Shown here one piece after another: positions 1 through 8,433 of a DNA stretch of 64,000 nt. The DNA is taken from positions 1,240,001 to 1,304,000 of the forward strand of contig NZ_CP139986.1 in assembly GCF_034424175.1 (NCBI RefSeq), written 5' to 3'. A model generated the notes under the pieces. That model had not been told where the DNA came from. It did not search any database and worked only from the letters and a program-made list of their open reading frames with translations. Origin of the DNA: Kluyvera intermedia. Its GTDB lineage: Bacteria > Pseudomonadota > Gammaproteobacteria > Enterobacterales > Enterobacteriaceae. Within the stretch, counting starts at the first letter, position 1, and each line of letters begins with the position of its first letter. The translations under genes were made by a program, and so were the position numbers.

Positions 1-800
1 AGGTTGATCTCGGACAGAATACGAATGCCCTTATCCAGTCCCGACACCACCGAAATCGTTGCCAGGCCAGTGATGACCACGATCAGGATCACCTGCACCG
101 TTTCACTAATTGGCACGCCGAAGAGATGATTAAGCCCGGCGTTAACCTGCAGCACGCCATAACCGAGGGAGGTGGCCACGCCAAACACGGTGCCGATAAC
201 CGCAAAGATATCGACCGCATGGCCAATCGGTCCGTAAATGCGATCCCCGATAATCGGATACAGCGCCGAACGCAGAGTCAGTGGCAAGCCGTGACGATAG
301 CTAAAGAAGGCCAGTATCAACGCCACTATCGCGTAAATCGCCCATGCATGGAGTCCCCAGTGGAAGAAGGTCAGGCGCATGGCCTGCTTGGCGGCTTCGA
401 CCGTTTCCGGGGTACCAACCGGCGGAGAGAGGTAATGCATCACCGGTTCTGCCACCCCGAAGAACATTAGGCCGATCCCCATCCCGGCGGAAAACAGCAT
501 TGCGAACCAGGAGTGATAGCTGAAATCAGGTTGGGCGTGGTCGGGCCCAAGTTTAATATCGCCGTAGCGCGACAGCCCGAGGAACGTCACGCTCAGGAGG
601 ATCAGCGCTACGGCCAGAATGTAAAACCAGCTGGCGTTGGTGAAGATTTGATTCTGCAGAAGTTTGAAGTTTTTATCGGCCAGATCGGGGAAAGCCGCGG
701 CAAAGGCGACAAGAAGAAATATTAACAACGCCGAGGTGAAAAACACCGGCTTGTTAATATGGTTTTCAGACTTTTTTATTGGGGTTTCATTCTCACTCAT
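1..800 (-). CDS. BCCT-family betaine/choline/carnitine transporter, N-terminal part
   Basis: The reading frame starts at an ATG at 800-798 and runs off the left edge after 266 codons. It would import a compatible solute such as betaine or choline across the inner membrane. A short charged N-terminus is followed by repeated hydrophobic segments. The BCCT signature is clear: F-S-A-G-M-G-I-G-L-M-F-F-G-V-A-E-P near residues 95-111, then W-G-L-H-A-W-A-I-Y. These are well-conserved family motifs. Full-length members are about 500-680 residues, so roughly half is missing here only because the window ends. BetU/BetT-like subfamily assignment is not possible from this half. No partner gene is visible; the region just upstream (801-948) holds no clear gene. 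Confidence 0.9.
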   Translation of the reverse strand, partial: MSENETPIKKSENHINKPVFFTSALLIFLLVAFAAAFPDLADKNFKLLQNQIFTNASWFYILAVALILLSVTFLGLSRYGDIKLGPDHAQPDFSYHSWFAMLFSAGMGIGLMFFGVAEPVMHYLSPPVGTPETVEAAKQAMRLTFFHWGLHAWAIYAIVALILAFFSYRHGLPLTLRSALYPIIGDRIYGPIGHAVDIFAVIGTVFGVATSLGYGVLQVNAGLNHLFGVPISETVQVILIVVITGLATISVVSGLDKGIRILSEIN

Positions 801-948
801 AAGCTCATTTATTCCATTGTGTGTTCATTTCGCCCTGGATGGATGAATTTTGTCACAGCCCGATTCTAACAAAAGAAAAGGAGTGATGCCTAATGACCTT
901 AAGAATAAGCTGAATCGCTTCTACGATACCTATAATGATAATCGCTGT

Positions 949-1066
949 TCAGGCTTGTGCCAGGATTTGCTCCGCCGCCGCCAGATCCGCCAGCGTATCA
1001 ATGTCGTGCACTACCCCGACATCGCAGAGCGACAGCTCCAGAACCTCCCCCTGACGGCATGCGCGG
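949..1066 (-). pseudogene. C-terminal fragment of a MocA-like nucleotidyltransferase
   Basis: The last about 39 codons of a protein remain. They end in a G-V-V-H-D-I-D-T-L-A-D-L segment typical of the C-terminus of MobA/MocA-type NTP transferases (molybdenum cofactor cytidylyl- or guanylyltransferases and relatives). The frame runs directly into the terminal repeat of an IS5-family remnant at 1067, so the N-terminal part with the nucleotide-binding G-rich loop is gone. It cannot be functional. The family call rests only on this short tail and is tentative. Confidence 0.5.
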
Positions 1067-1420
1067 GGCTTTGTTGAATAAATCGGATTTAGATAAAAGC
1101 GCTCCTCGTGGCTGACTTCCTCAGGCAATCTGTACACTTTCTGGCATGCCTGCACACGTCATTTTGTTTAAGGCACGGATCATGGCCATAGCCTCTCCAG
1201 CCTGCGCATCATAATCCCGAAACGTAAGATGCCCGCCAAACAGCTGTTTGACACGGTACATTGCCGTTTCTGCCACCGAATGTCGATTGTAAGCCGTGTG
1301 CCATTTCCAGTACGCATCACTTCCCGTCAGCCATTGCCGGGTAACGGCCTGATTTCTGTCGGCATATTCAGCCGGCCAGTAACCTGCCCGGGTTAACTCC
1401 GGGATCAGTATCAGCGCCAT
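1067..1420 (-). mobile_element. IS5-family (IS903-group-like) remnant, 3' part only
   Basis: Positions 1067-1084 read GGCTTTGTTGAATAAATC, the terminal inverted repeat of the IS903 group of IS5. Next to it lies the C-terminal third of the transposase gene. The other end and the N-terminal catalytic region are missing, so this is an immobile remnant. It interrupts the nucleotidyltransferase fragment at 949-1066. Confidence 0.8.
1121..1420 (-). pseudogene. IS5-family transposase, C-terminal fragment
   Basis: The 99 residues match the end of IS903-type DDE transposases: A-E-Y-A-D-R-N-Q-A-V, then Y-N-R-H-S-V-A-E-T-A-M-Y-R-V-K-Q-L-F-G-G, then L-N-K-M. The E in the A-E-T-A-M-Y-R motif is the catalytic glutamate of the DDE triad. 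The two upstream aspartates are absent because the gene is broken near 1420. It is a pseudogene. Confidence 0.8.
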
Positions 1421-2093
1421 TGCGTGAATTTAATACCACCCGGCAAACCATACACAGGGTAAAGGCAGGGCAATAATGATCCTGCGTTCACAGCTGGACG
1501 GTCTGCTATAAAGTGAGGTGCAGACATTGTCACAGACTTCCGCGCCTCGCTCATAGCAGTCAGAAAGCGTTGTTGCTGGCTGCTCTGTGCTGTGAGTTCA
1601 ACTGTTCGATGCAACGCTCAGACGCGCTCAGCGCGTTTCTGACATGTCCTCGTTAAAAACAGTAACAAACCACCCGAAAATGCACGCCAGAAACGCTACG
1701 TAAGAATCTATCCTATGCTGGATATGCACTCAACTGAATAACGCTTGGTTTCAGTCTGTTTTATCGGCATCAGCCTTCTTTCTGGGTAATTTCGGAGAGG
1801 TCACTTGCTGATTACTTTGCGTGCGTCGCGTGAGCCAGGGCAACCCGATATGGCCGTATCCGCCCGCAAAAAAGTGGCCCTCATCGTCGACTTTTATGAG
1901 CAGGACTCTTTCAGAGCTGCCTTGCGAAATGCCTTATTCTGAGGGTGTGCCCCGGTCCATGTCGGACCCTGATCAACCTGCTTCGTTAAATCCGGCCAAG
2001 TGATGAAACGCCTGTGCGCCCTGGCTATTTCATCGCGTGGGACCAGCCTGTCGGCAGCCACCATCACGGCGTGACCTTTACAATCTAAAAAAG
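1421..2093. other. Unassigned accessory DNA between two insertion sequences
   Basis: This 670-base stretch has no gene I can support. On the plus strand, 1849-1941 reads as a short in-frame tail (Met-Ala-Val-Ser-Ala-Arg-Lys-Lys then a hydrophobic stretch), and a minus-strand frame at about 1900-2070 stays open. Neither is recognisable. It looks like scrap left by several insertion and deletion events. Confidence 0.5.
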
Positions 2094-2108
2094 GGTAATG
2101 ACTCCAAC

Positions 2109-2612
2109 TTATTGATAGTGTTTTATGTTCAGATAATGCCCGATGACTTTGTCATGCAGCTCCACCGATTTTGAGAACGACAGCGACTTCCGTCCCAGCC
2201 GTGCCAGGTGCTGCCTCAGATTCAGGTTATGCCGCTCAATTCGCTGCGTATATCGCTTGCTGATTACGTGCAGCTTTCCCTTCAGGCGGGATTCATACAG
2301 CGGCCAGCCATCCGTCATCCATATCGCCACGTCAAAGGGTGACAGCAGGCTCATAAGACGCCCCAGCGTCGCCATAGTGCGTTCACCGAATACGTGCGCA
2401 ACAACCGTCTTCCGGAGCCTGTCATACGCGTAAAACAGCCAGCGCTGGCGCGATTTAGCCCCGACATAGCCCCACTGTTCGTCCATTTCCGCGCAGACGA
2501 TGACGTCACTGCCCGGCTGTATGCGCGAGGTTACCGACTGCGGCCTGAGTTTTTTAAGTGACGTAAAATCGTGTTGAGGCCAACGCCCATAATGCGGGCG
2601 GTTGCCCGGCAT
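2109..2612 (-). CDS. insB: IS1 InsB (transposase catalytic part)
   Basis: A 167-residue open frame overlapping the end of insA in another frame. It supplies the DDE catalytic domain of the InsAB' transposase: a D in the [12 protein letters not shown] segment, a D in W-M-T-D-G-W-P, and an E in R-I-E-R-H-N-L-N. It ends in the usual short tail, so this copy looks intact. Confidence 0.95.
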
Positions 2613-2806
2613 CCAACGCCATTCATGGCCATATCAATGATTTTCTGGTGCGTACCGGGTTGAGAAGCGGTGTAAGTGAACTGCAGTTGCCATGTTTTAC
2701 GGCAGTGAGAGCAGAGATAGCGCTGATGTCCGGCGGTGCTTTTGCCGTTACGCACCACCCCGTCAGTAGCTGAACAGGAGGGACAGCTGATAGAAACAGA
2801 AGCCAC
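2531..2806 (-). CDS. insA: IS1 InsA protein
   Basis: A 91-residue protein with a zinc-ribbon-like C-P-S-C ... C-S-H-C pair near residues 9-34 and a helix-turn-helix region after it. InsA binds the IS1 ends and represses transcription. The transposase itself is the InsAB' fusion made by -1 frameshifting into insB. Length and sequence are those of standard IS1. Confidence 0.95.
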
Positions 2807-2888
2807 TGGAGCACCTCAAAAACACCATCATACACTAAATCAGTAAGTTGGCAGCATCACCAGCTTTTTGCATCAGACTGGCCTGCAG

Positions 2889-3304
2889 CTAGCGGGCCCA
2901 GTTTTCCAGCATCAGGCCCGGCACCCGCTCAAACTCCCCCCGTTACTCGTCACCAGTACGGCGCCGGCGGCAATGGCGTGCCCGGCGATCGCCGTGTCGT
3001 TCGGGCCGATTGGCGTCCCGACGAGGCGCAGCGCTACCTTTATGTCCGTGGTTGCATCCACCGCGGCGCTGTCCCAGGGCAGGATGGCATCGAGGCGGGC
3101 GCAGAACGCGTCAACCAGCTCAGTGTGGCGCGGGGAGGCCTTCGGACCGGTGGCGCCGAAGCGTATCTCGGAGTAAGTAATGGCCGAGATCACGATGCGC
3201 TGATTGCGCAACACCGCCTGCTCCAGGCGCTTCAGGACGGCTTCCGGCTGCTCGCGCATGATGAACGAGCAGATACAGGTGTCCAGCATATAAGTTTTGT
3301 TCAC
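2889..3304 (-). pseudogene. vapC: VapC-type PIN-domain toxin, frameshifted near the C-terminus
   Basis: VapC toxins are PIN-domain ribonucleases that cut tRNA or rRNA and are neutralised by VapB. The frame begins with Y-M-L-D-T-C (catalytic Asp 8), has S-E-I-R-F-G (catalytic Glu) and P-N-D-T-A-I-A-G-H-A (catalytic Asp). The first 117 or so residues are therefore family-like. After V-L-V-T-S-N a run of six G shows one base missing: the observed frame ends early at 2912. The +1 frame restores E-F-E-R-V-P-G-L-M-L-E-N-W-A-R and a stop at 2889-2891, the expected family ending. The start overlaps the vapB stop by 4 bp. The catalytic core is present, so residual activity cannot be excluded, but the last PIN strand and helix are replaced. 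IS1 ends 27 bp downstream. Confidence 0.85.
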
Positions 3305-3531
3305 AGGTCAAATCGTCCTTCGTCGGTGACAACGTCCTCGCGCTCCGCCATAAAGTCCGGATCGGCTTTATCCAGCTGCGCGAACGAGCCCCAGGTCGGC
3401 CGGACGGGACGCAAAATAATGCTGTCCCCTTCCCGGACGATCTCCAGCTCGCTCACCCCCTCAAAATCCAGATCGCGGGGCAGACGGATGGCGCGGTTGT
3501 TGCCATTTTTAAAAATGAATACGGTTCTCAT
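3301..3531 (-). CDS. vapB: VapB antitoxin (AbrB/SpoVT family)
   Basis: A 76-residue protein with an N-terminal swapped-hairpin DNA-binding domain (F-K-N-G-N-N-R-A-I-R-L-P near residues 7-18) and an acidic C-terminal tail that would wrap the toxin. It precedes vapC with a 4-bp ATGA overlap, the normal antitoxin-first layout. VapB normally represses the pair from an upstream operator. The sequence just upstream (3600-3700) is rich in short palindromic ATGCAT-type motifs that could be that operator, which is inference. VapB appears intact although its toxin is frameshifted. Confidence 0.92.
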   Translation of the reverse strand: MRTVFIFKNGNNRAIRLPRDLDFEGVSELEIVREGDSIILRPVRPTWGSFAQLDKADPDFMAEREDVVTDEGRFDL

Positions 3532-4079
3532 TTACGTTACACCCCATCTAGTCATGTGCCCAATACTCCGGGTATGGCCTGTTAAAAGCACAGGCGAATA
3601 AAAAAACACCACTAATCATTGCATAGATATAGTACATGCAGATACGAGACATATGCATAGGTTCTGGATGTGCAGATGCATTGCATATGGATATGCAACA
3701 CCTATCCTCATTTCTCTCTTTTTCTGGTCAGATCCGAAAAAAGGTAAAGTCGGATCTACAGTGGAATCCGGTTCAGCTTAAGTTTGAATGCGATTTTGGC
3801 GAGGCCTAATAGCAAAGATTATTGCAAGGGACCATCGTCGGCTATGAGCGAGATATAGTCATTCGTACCCTGAGAATTACACTTTGAAGTGATTCAGGGT
3901 ATGCGCTTACTGGTTACGAATATTGAGCGAGAATCATGTGATGATCGCCGCTTTTCTTTCGAGCCAGTAGGTGCTCCACGTTCGCTAACGAATACTCAGG
4001 GCATGCAGATAAACTGCTGGCTATATTTCTTTCGAAGAGCGTGGAATGCATACCAATCCCCGATAAAAAGGAGTTGGTG
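3532..4079. other. Noncoding DNA: vapBC promoter side and left end of the IS110-family element
   Basis: No gene is supported here. The first part should hold the vapB promoter. The part next to the transposase (about 3760-4079) is the noncoding left end of an IS110-family element, which in IS110-group members encodes the structured bridge RNA. No terminal inverted repeats mark the boundary, as expected for this group. A start codon in frame at 4041 is ignored in favour of 4080. Confidence 0.45.
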
Positions 4080-5318
4080 ATGACTGTGACTAATCAATTT
4101 GCTGCGCACGTTGGTCTGGACTGGGCTGATAAAAAACACGATGTCTGTGTTCAGTTTAAAAACGGTGAACGCGTATTCGATGTGATTGAACATACAGCAG
4201 AAGCGCTTGATGCCTGGCTTACTGAGTTACACCAGAAAGTAAAAGGTAGAATCGCAATAGCTCTCGAACTGAAGAAGGGCCCCGTGGTATATGCTCTTCA
4301 AAAATACCCCTTTATCACCGTTTTCCCCGTCCACGCATTGTCCCTGGCTCGTTATCGGCAAGCCTTCTCGCCCAGCGGCGCTAAAGATGATCCGCAGGAT
4401 GCCGAGCTGGCATTAGAGTTAATGCTGCGTTACCCCCAGAAGATAAAAGCTATTGAACCCGACAATGCGGATATTCGCTTACTTCAGCAACTGGTTGAGC
4501 AACGTCGTCAGTTGGTTGAAGATAAACGACGCTTTGTGAACCGGATAATCAACACGCTTAAACAGTATTATCCTCAGCCACTGGAGTGGTTCTCACATCG
4601 GGGTAGCTTACTGTTGTGTGAGCTGATTATCCGGTGGCCCAGTCTGCAACAACTGAAACGAGCCAGACGCGACACGATCCGCAACTTTCTGAATGCCAAA
4701 GGTGGTCGCGCTATGGCCCTTACCGAGCAACGTGTTGCGAGTATTGATAATGCGATCCCATTGACTACAGACCCGAGTGTTATAGAGGCTAATGCTTTGA
4801 TGGCAGCAGCACTGGCGACACAAATTAAAGTCGTGAGTGAAATCATCAAAACCTATGACGAACGAATCGAAACGCTGTTTGACACATTGCCAGATGCGGG
4901 GCTGTTCAAATCACTTCCGGGCATGGGACCGTGCATGGGCCCACGGATGCTTGCTGCACTTGGTGATAACCGTGACCGGTTTAACAGCGCTGAAGAAATT
5001 CAAAACTACGCAGGTATAGCACCGGTGACCGAACGAAGCGGCCAAAAATCCTGGGTTCACTGGCGATGGCAATGTGCCAAGTTCGTCAGGCAGACCTTTG
5101 TTGAATGGGCTGCCAAGACGGTTAATTCATCATACTGGGCCAAACTGTATTATCAGGGCCTCAGAGAAAAGGGCAAATCTCATCAGTCTGCGATCCGGGC
5201 ACTGGCGTTCAAATGGATAAGGATCATTTACCGCTGCTGGAAGGCCAGAACCTGTTATGACGAAGCGAAATATTTGCTGGCTCTCGAAGCGAGACACTCG
5301 CCCTTACTGAAGCCATAA
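4080..5318 (+). CDS. IS110-family transposase
   Basis: A 412-residue recombinase. The N-terminal RuvC-like DEDD domain shows G-L-D-W-A-D (Asp near 13), A-L-E-L-K-K-G-P (Glu) and K-D-D-P-Q-D-A-E (two Asp). The C-terminal Tnp20 domain has the helix-hairpin-helix stretch L-P-G-M-G-P and the Y-A-G-I-A-P-V segment, followed by the conserved serine region. I chose the ATG at 4080 because AAGGAG sits just upstream (4068-4073). Length is typical. IS110 enzymes use an element-encoded RNA to choose donor and target sites. The gene appears intact, with no frameshift. Confidence 0.92.
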   Translation: MTVTNQFAAHVGLDWADKKHDVCVQFKNGERVFDVIEHTAEALDAWLTELHQKVKGRIAIALELKKGPVVYALQKYPFITVFPVHALSLARYRQAFSPSGAKDDPQDAELALELMLRYPQKIKAIEPDNADIRLLQQLVEQRRQLVEDKRRFVNRIINTLKQYYPQPLEWFSHRGSLLLCELIIRWPSLQQLKRARRDTIRNFLNAKGGRAMALTEQRVASIDNAIPLTTDPSVIEANALMAAALATQIKVVSEIIKTYDERIETLFDTLPDAGLFKSLPGMGPCMGPRMLAALGDNRDRFNSAEEIQNYAGIAPVTERSGQKSWVHWRWQCAKFVRQTFVEWAAKTVNSSYWAKLYYQGLREKGKSHQSAIRALAFKWIRIIYRCWKARTCYDEAKYLLALEARHSPLLKP

Positions 5319-5617
5319 AAAGCTTGTCGAATGTCTCAGGGCGTGAAGCGGGCACTGCCTGACTATGAGGTATAACGCCTCATAGGTGTAGGAGCGCAAT
5401 AAATCCAGCTACGGAGATAACTTTTACAGCCTTGAGTAATTACTATAACGTTAATTTAAGAATTATAAATAAGTATCTATATTGTCATTGAACGCCTTTA
5501 AAAATGATCACTTTTTGACAGGCAATTCATTGGCAAAGTAATGATAATTATTAGTCGACAAAGTGCCTTTTGATGATCAAGGCTTTATCGCGCTAATTTC
5601 TATAGGTAGTTTGATAT
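5319..5617. other. Noncoding right flank of the IS110-family element
   Basis: About 300 bases with no gene. The first part (to about 5450) is probably the short right end of the IS110 element. The rest is AT-rich and faces the 3' end of the next gene. A TCAGGG motif just after the transposase gene (around 5335) also occurs at about 3895 and 3993, left of it. These could relate to the element ends but this is not established. Confidence 0.35.
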
Positions 5618-5863
5618 TTATTTACGCCGGAAAAGCACCATACCCGCGTGATGAAGTTCGTCATTACTGACAAAAGTCCCATCAGCTGTAAAACCGGTAT
5701 CGTCCTGATAGTAGATCCTGTTTTCACGAATGTCGTAGTCGCCCTGATAAGCATTAGGTTTTGTACCTCGAGCTTCGTCGTAACGCCCATTAGGTAATAG
5801 CTCATGGCAAATGAATCCATCTTTGGTAATCCAGAGGCCTGTATAAGTATGCTGTTCTTTCAT
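5618..5863 (-). CDS. Atu4866-like small protein
   Basis: An 81-residue soluble protein resembling the Atu4866 family (small single-domain beta proteins of unknown role). The key stretch is Y-T-G-L-W-I-T-K-D-G-F-I-C-H-E-L-L-P-N-G-R-Y, then a D-D-T-G-F-T-A-D-G-T-F segment. A longer frame starts at 5932, but the ATG at 5863 has AGGAAA at a good distance, so I use it. It lies beside a DUF1471 protein and an SDR/LysR pair. Similar small proteins are often found next to SDR and LysR genes, but a joint function is only a guess. Confidence 0.7.
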   Translation of the reverse strand: MKEQHTYTGLWITKDGFICHELLPNGRYDEARGTKPNAYQGDYDIRENRIYYQDDTGFTADGTFVSNDELHHAGMVLFRRK

Positions 5864-5978
5864 ATGTTTCCTGATGTCATGTATGTGTGTTAGAGATAAG
5901 CTATTGTATTTGCAGGTGGAACCACGACTCATTTTGAGTAATGCCGGTCAAGAGAAATTACCGGCGCATATGAATGTG

Positions 5979-6200
5979 TTATTTGTTATTAACAGGGGTT
6001 AACTCTGCTGTCATATAAACCCTGTTTTTAAAAGAGGCTGCAAGGATTTCATATGATTTCCCCTCTTTAGATGCCTGTGTGGAAATTTTTTCCTCAGCAC
6101 CCTCAATGGTTGAATCTACTGCCGTAATAACCTGGGCCATAGTGCTGAATGATAATAAGGACAGAATTGTTGCTGCAGTCAAGCGATGGATATTATCCAT
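5979..6200 (-). CDS. DUF1471 (YdgH/BhsA/McbA-like) periplasmic protein
   Basis: A 73-residue protein with a signal peptide (residues 1-22, cleavage after T-M-A) and one DUF1471-type domain. The domain shows the pattern S-T-I-E-G-A-E-E-K-I-S-T-Q-A-S-K-E-G-K-S-Y-E-I. Members are small periplasmic or outer-membrane stress proteins that influence biofilm and envelope permeability. The final segment is slightly divergent from BhsA/McbA, so the exact subfamily is unclear. An inverted repeat and AT-rich sequence upstream (6220-6270) may include its promoter. Confidence 0.8.
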   Translation of the reverse strand: MDNIHRLTAATILSLLSFSTMAQVITAVDSTIEGAEEKISTQASKEGKSYEILAASFKNRVYMTAELTPVNNK

Positions 6201-6434
6201 GGTAATTTTACTATTAATGATAAGAGATGATTTTTAAAAGAGGGAATAATATATTTAAATTTATTCCCTATGCCAGTTTGGCTTCTGTAATTAATACAGC
6301 TTTACTGTCAGTTAAGAATGACGTAATGAATTAACAATTGTCATGCAAGTTATCATTTCATCAGCAGTTCTTATTCCAGAGGCATTAAATAAATAATGAT
6401 TGCAGAGATTTACTTCATCCCGCTGTCATACGCT

Positions 6435-7157
6435 TCAGTTTGCGGATGCTGTCGGTCTGATGGTTATTTCTGTTGTATCAACACTTTCCGGAGCCTCAAT
6501 TACATGTCGTACGGCGCGGGCAATATCCGCTGGTTTAAGTGCAACAGAACGGTATGCATCCATCACCGCCATGGTTTCCGCATGAGTGATGGTTGAGGCA
6601 AGTTCACTTTCCACAACGCCGGGATTAACGCAGGTCACACGGATTTTCGAGCTTTCCTGACGTAAACCATCTGAAATAGCCCGTACTGCGAACTTAGAGG
6701 CGCAATAGACGGCGGCTGTTGGCACAACAGAAAGGGCACCGATAGAACCAAGGTTAATTATCTGGCCAGAACCCTGAGCTTCCATCACTGGAAGCACAGC
6801 CCCAATTCCCCACAGCACGCCCTTGATGTTAACGTCAATCGTACGTTCCCATTCATCCTGTTTGCCGGCCGCAAGCGGTGAAAGTGGCATGATGCCCGCA
6901 TTGTTAATCAGAACGTCAACACGCCCCCAGTTATCAAGCGCTGACTGCACGAAATGAGCCATGGACAGTCTGTTTGTGACATCCAGCTCACGCGCTTCAG
7001 CCATACCGCCGGCGCTGCGGATTTCTGCTGCAATGGCTTCGATACGATCCAGTCTGCGCGCCCCTAATAGCACTCTCGCACCTGCTTTTCCAAGCTCTCT
7101 GGCAATGCCTTCCCCAATGCCACTTGACGCGCCGGTAATTAATATAACTTTATCCAT
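6435..7157 (-). CDS. Short-chain dehydrogenase/reductase
   Basis: A 240-residue classical SDR oxidoreductase. The Rossmann motif T-G-A-S-S-G-I-G is at residues 8-15, N-N-A-G at about 85-88, the catalytic Ser in the N-L-G-S-I-G region, and Y-C-A-S-K (the YxxxK pair) near 150. The arginines after the second beta strand suggest NADP(H) preference, which is inference. The substrate is unknown. It is divergent from the LysR gene at 7256 with a 98-bp shared promoter region. This is the usual arrangement in which the LysR protein controls the enzyme gene. Confidence 0.9.
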   Translation of the reverse strand: MDKVILITGASSGIGEGIARELGKAGARVLLGARRLDRIEAIAAEIRSAGGMAEARELDVTNRLSMAHFVQSALDNWGRVDVLINNAGIMPLSPLAAGKQDEWERTIDVNIKGVLWGIGAVLPVMEAQGSGQIINLGSIGALSVVPTAAVYCASKFAVRAISDGLRQESSKIRVTCVNPGVVESELASTITHAETMAVMDAYRSVALKPADIARAVRHVIEAPESVDTTEITIRPTASAN

Positions 7158-7255
7158 GATGTGCTCCTTCAGTTGAGTTCAGAGAGATGATAGACCTTTA
7201 TGATTAGTTCCAGTATCCTGCTTTTACTGGACTCAGTGATTAGCAGAATTAAACA

Positions 7256-8155
7256 ATGAAAATTGATCTCAATCTTTTACCTGTTTTTATCGCGGTTGCT
7301 GAAGAGCGTAATTTCACCATAGCCGCAGCCCGGCTGGGGGTTACGCGCTCGGCGGTTAGTCAGGGAATACGGCGGCTTGAGGATACTTTCGGCACAATGC
7401 TGGTAATGCGGACAACACGTTCAGTAAACCTGACTGAAGCGGGAGAACGACTGCGTACATCCCTGTCATTATCTTTATCCAGCATTGACGCTGCGTTCGA
7501 AGATATTGCATCCGACAGCACGCCACGTGGACTTCTGAGGATCGCGGTGACCTCCATAGCTGAAGAGTTTCTTTCAGGTCCGCTGATCGCCTCGTTTGCG
7601 GCTGCTAATCCAGCCGTGACGATCGATATTGTCGTGATAGATGAGGAATTTGATATTGTGGCCGCTGGTTATGATGCTGGCGTAAGGCTCGGAGATGTGA
7701 TCGAGAAGGATATGATTGCCGTCCCGCTTACAGAAAAGCAACGTGAAATGGTGGTTGCGTCCCCATCCTATCTCACTGCTTGTAGCGCCCCTCTTCATCC
7801 GCGTGAGCTTGTACATCATCAGTGTATCGGCTGGCGTCCTTCCCCGGATGTTGCTCCTTATCGCTGGGAATTTGAGGAGAACGGGAGAGCTTTCGACGTG
7901 GCGGTAGAACCGCGAATAACAACTAATGACCTGCGTCTCATGCTGAGGCTGGCTCTTGCCGGTGGAGGTATAACATTTGCCCCTGAGGAAACATTCAGGC
8001 CGTATATTGAAAATGGTCAACTTGTTTCAATGCTTGATGATTTTCTTCCCCATTTTCCTGGCTTTTATCTGTACTTTCCTCAACGCCGGAATATAGCGCC
8101 AAAACTACGCGCCCTAATCGAACATGTCAGGCAATGGCAGCAACCGTATGCTTAA
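7256..8155 (+). CDS. LysR-family transcriptional regulator
   Basis: A 299-residue regulator with an N-terminal winged helix (F-T-I-A-A-A-R-L-G-V-T-R-S-A-V-S-Q-G-I, residues 20-38) and a periplasmic-binding-like effector domain (about 90-290). It begins with M-K-I-D-L-N-L-L-P-V-F and is of the group that often sits opposite an SDR gene. It probably controls the SDR at 6435-7157 from the shared intergenic region. The ligand is unknown. Confidence 0.92.
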   Translation: MKIDLNLLPVFIAVAEERNFTIAAARLGVTRSAVSQGIRRLEDTFGTMLVMRTTRSVNLTEAGERLRTSLSLSLSSIDAAFEDIASDSTPRGLLRIAVTSIAEEFLSGPLIASFAAANPAVTIDIVVIDEEFDIVAAGYDAGVRLGDVIEKDMIAVPLTEKQREMVVASPSYLTACSAPLHPRELVHHQCIGWRPSPDVAPYRWEFEENGRAFDVAVEPRITTNDLRLMLRLALAGGGITFAPEETFRPYIENGQLVSMLDDFLPHFPGFYLYFPQRRNIAPKLRALIEHVRQWQQPYA

Positions 8156-8275
8156 TGGTAAGCGCTAAATACTTTGTAACGTAAACCAGTTTTCTGAGGA
8201 CTGACTCATTTAGTTATATGTTATGTTCGCTTCTGGCACAAAACGGACTGTCATTGTCAGGCATTTTGTCAGCGG

Positions 8276-8405
8276 TCAGTTAATCCAGTCTCCCTGCGTG
8301 AGGCCAGGCAACTGCTCAAACGCCCTAATATGGTCGTTACCAGCACGATGCCGGCGCCAATGGTATGCCCGGCGATCGCCGGGCCGTTCAGACCAATCGG
8401 CATCC
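8276..8405 (-). pseudogene. Second VapC relic (C-terminal fragment)
   Basis: The reverse strand reads P-I-G-L-N-G-P-A-I-A-G-H-T-I-G-A-G-I-V-L-V-T, a decayed copy of the VapC motif P-N-D-T-A-I-A-G-H-A. A shift of frame then gives I-R-A-F-E-Q-L-P-G-L-T-Q-G-D-W-I-N and a stop at 8276. The catalytic Asp is replaced by Gly-Pro and the N-terminal two thirds are absent. It is a fossil of a different VapC from the one at 2889, left at the boundary with the scr genes. Confidence 0.75.
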
Positions 8406-8433
8406 AGCGTCGCTATTCAAAAATACTCAGTTA

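Larger units (their letters stand above)
2094..2861 (-). mobile_element. IS1, complete copy
   Basis: The element is exactly 768 bp, the canonical IS1 length. The right-end repeat begins GGTAATGACTCC at 2094, and the left-end repeat (complement of GGTGATGCTGCC) ends at 2861. It carries insA and insB in the usual overlapping frames. The nine bases on each side (CTAAAAAAG at 2085-2093, AGCTTTTTG at 2862-2870) are not a direct repeat, so the original target duplication is gone. Recombination or adjacent deletion after insertion is implied. A second, inverted and truncated copy lies at 17087. Confidence 0.96.

Noticed and set aside
7574..8020. 148-codon minus-strand frame inside the LysR gene
   Set aside because: Antisense to a complete regulator; no family resemblance.
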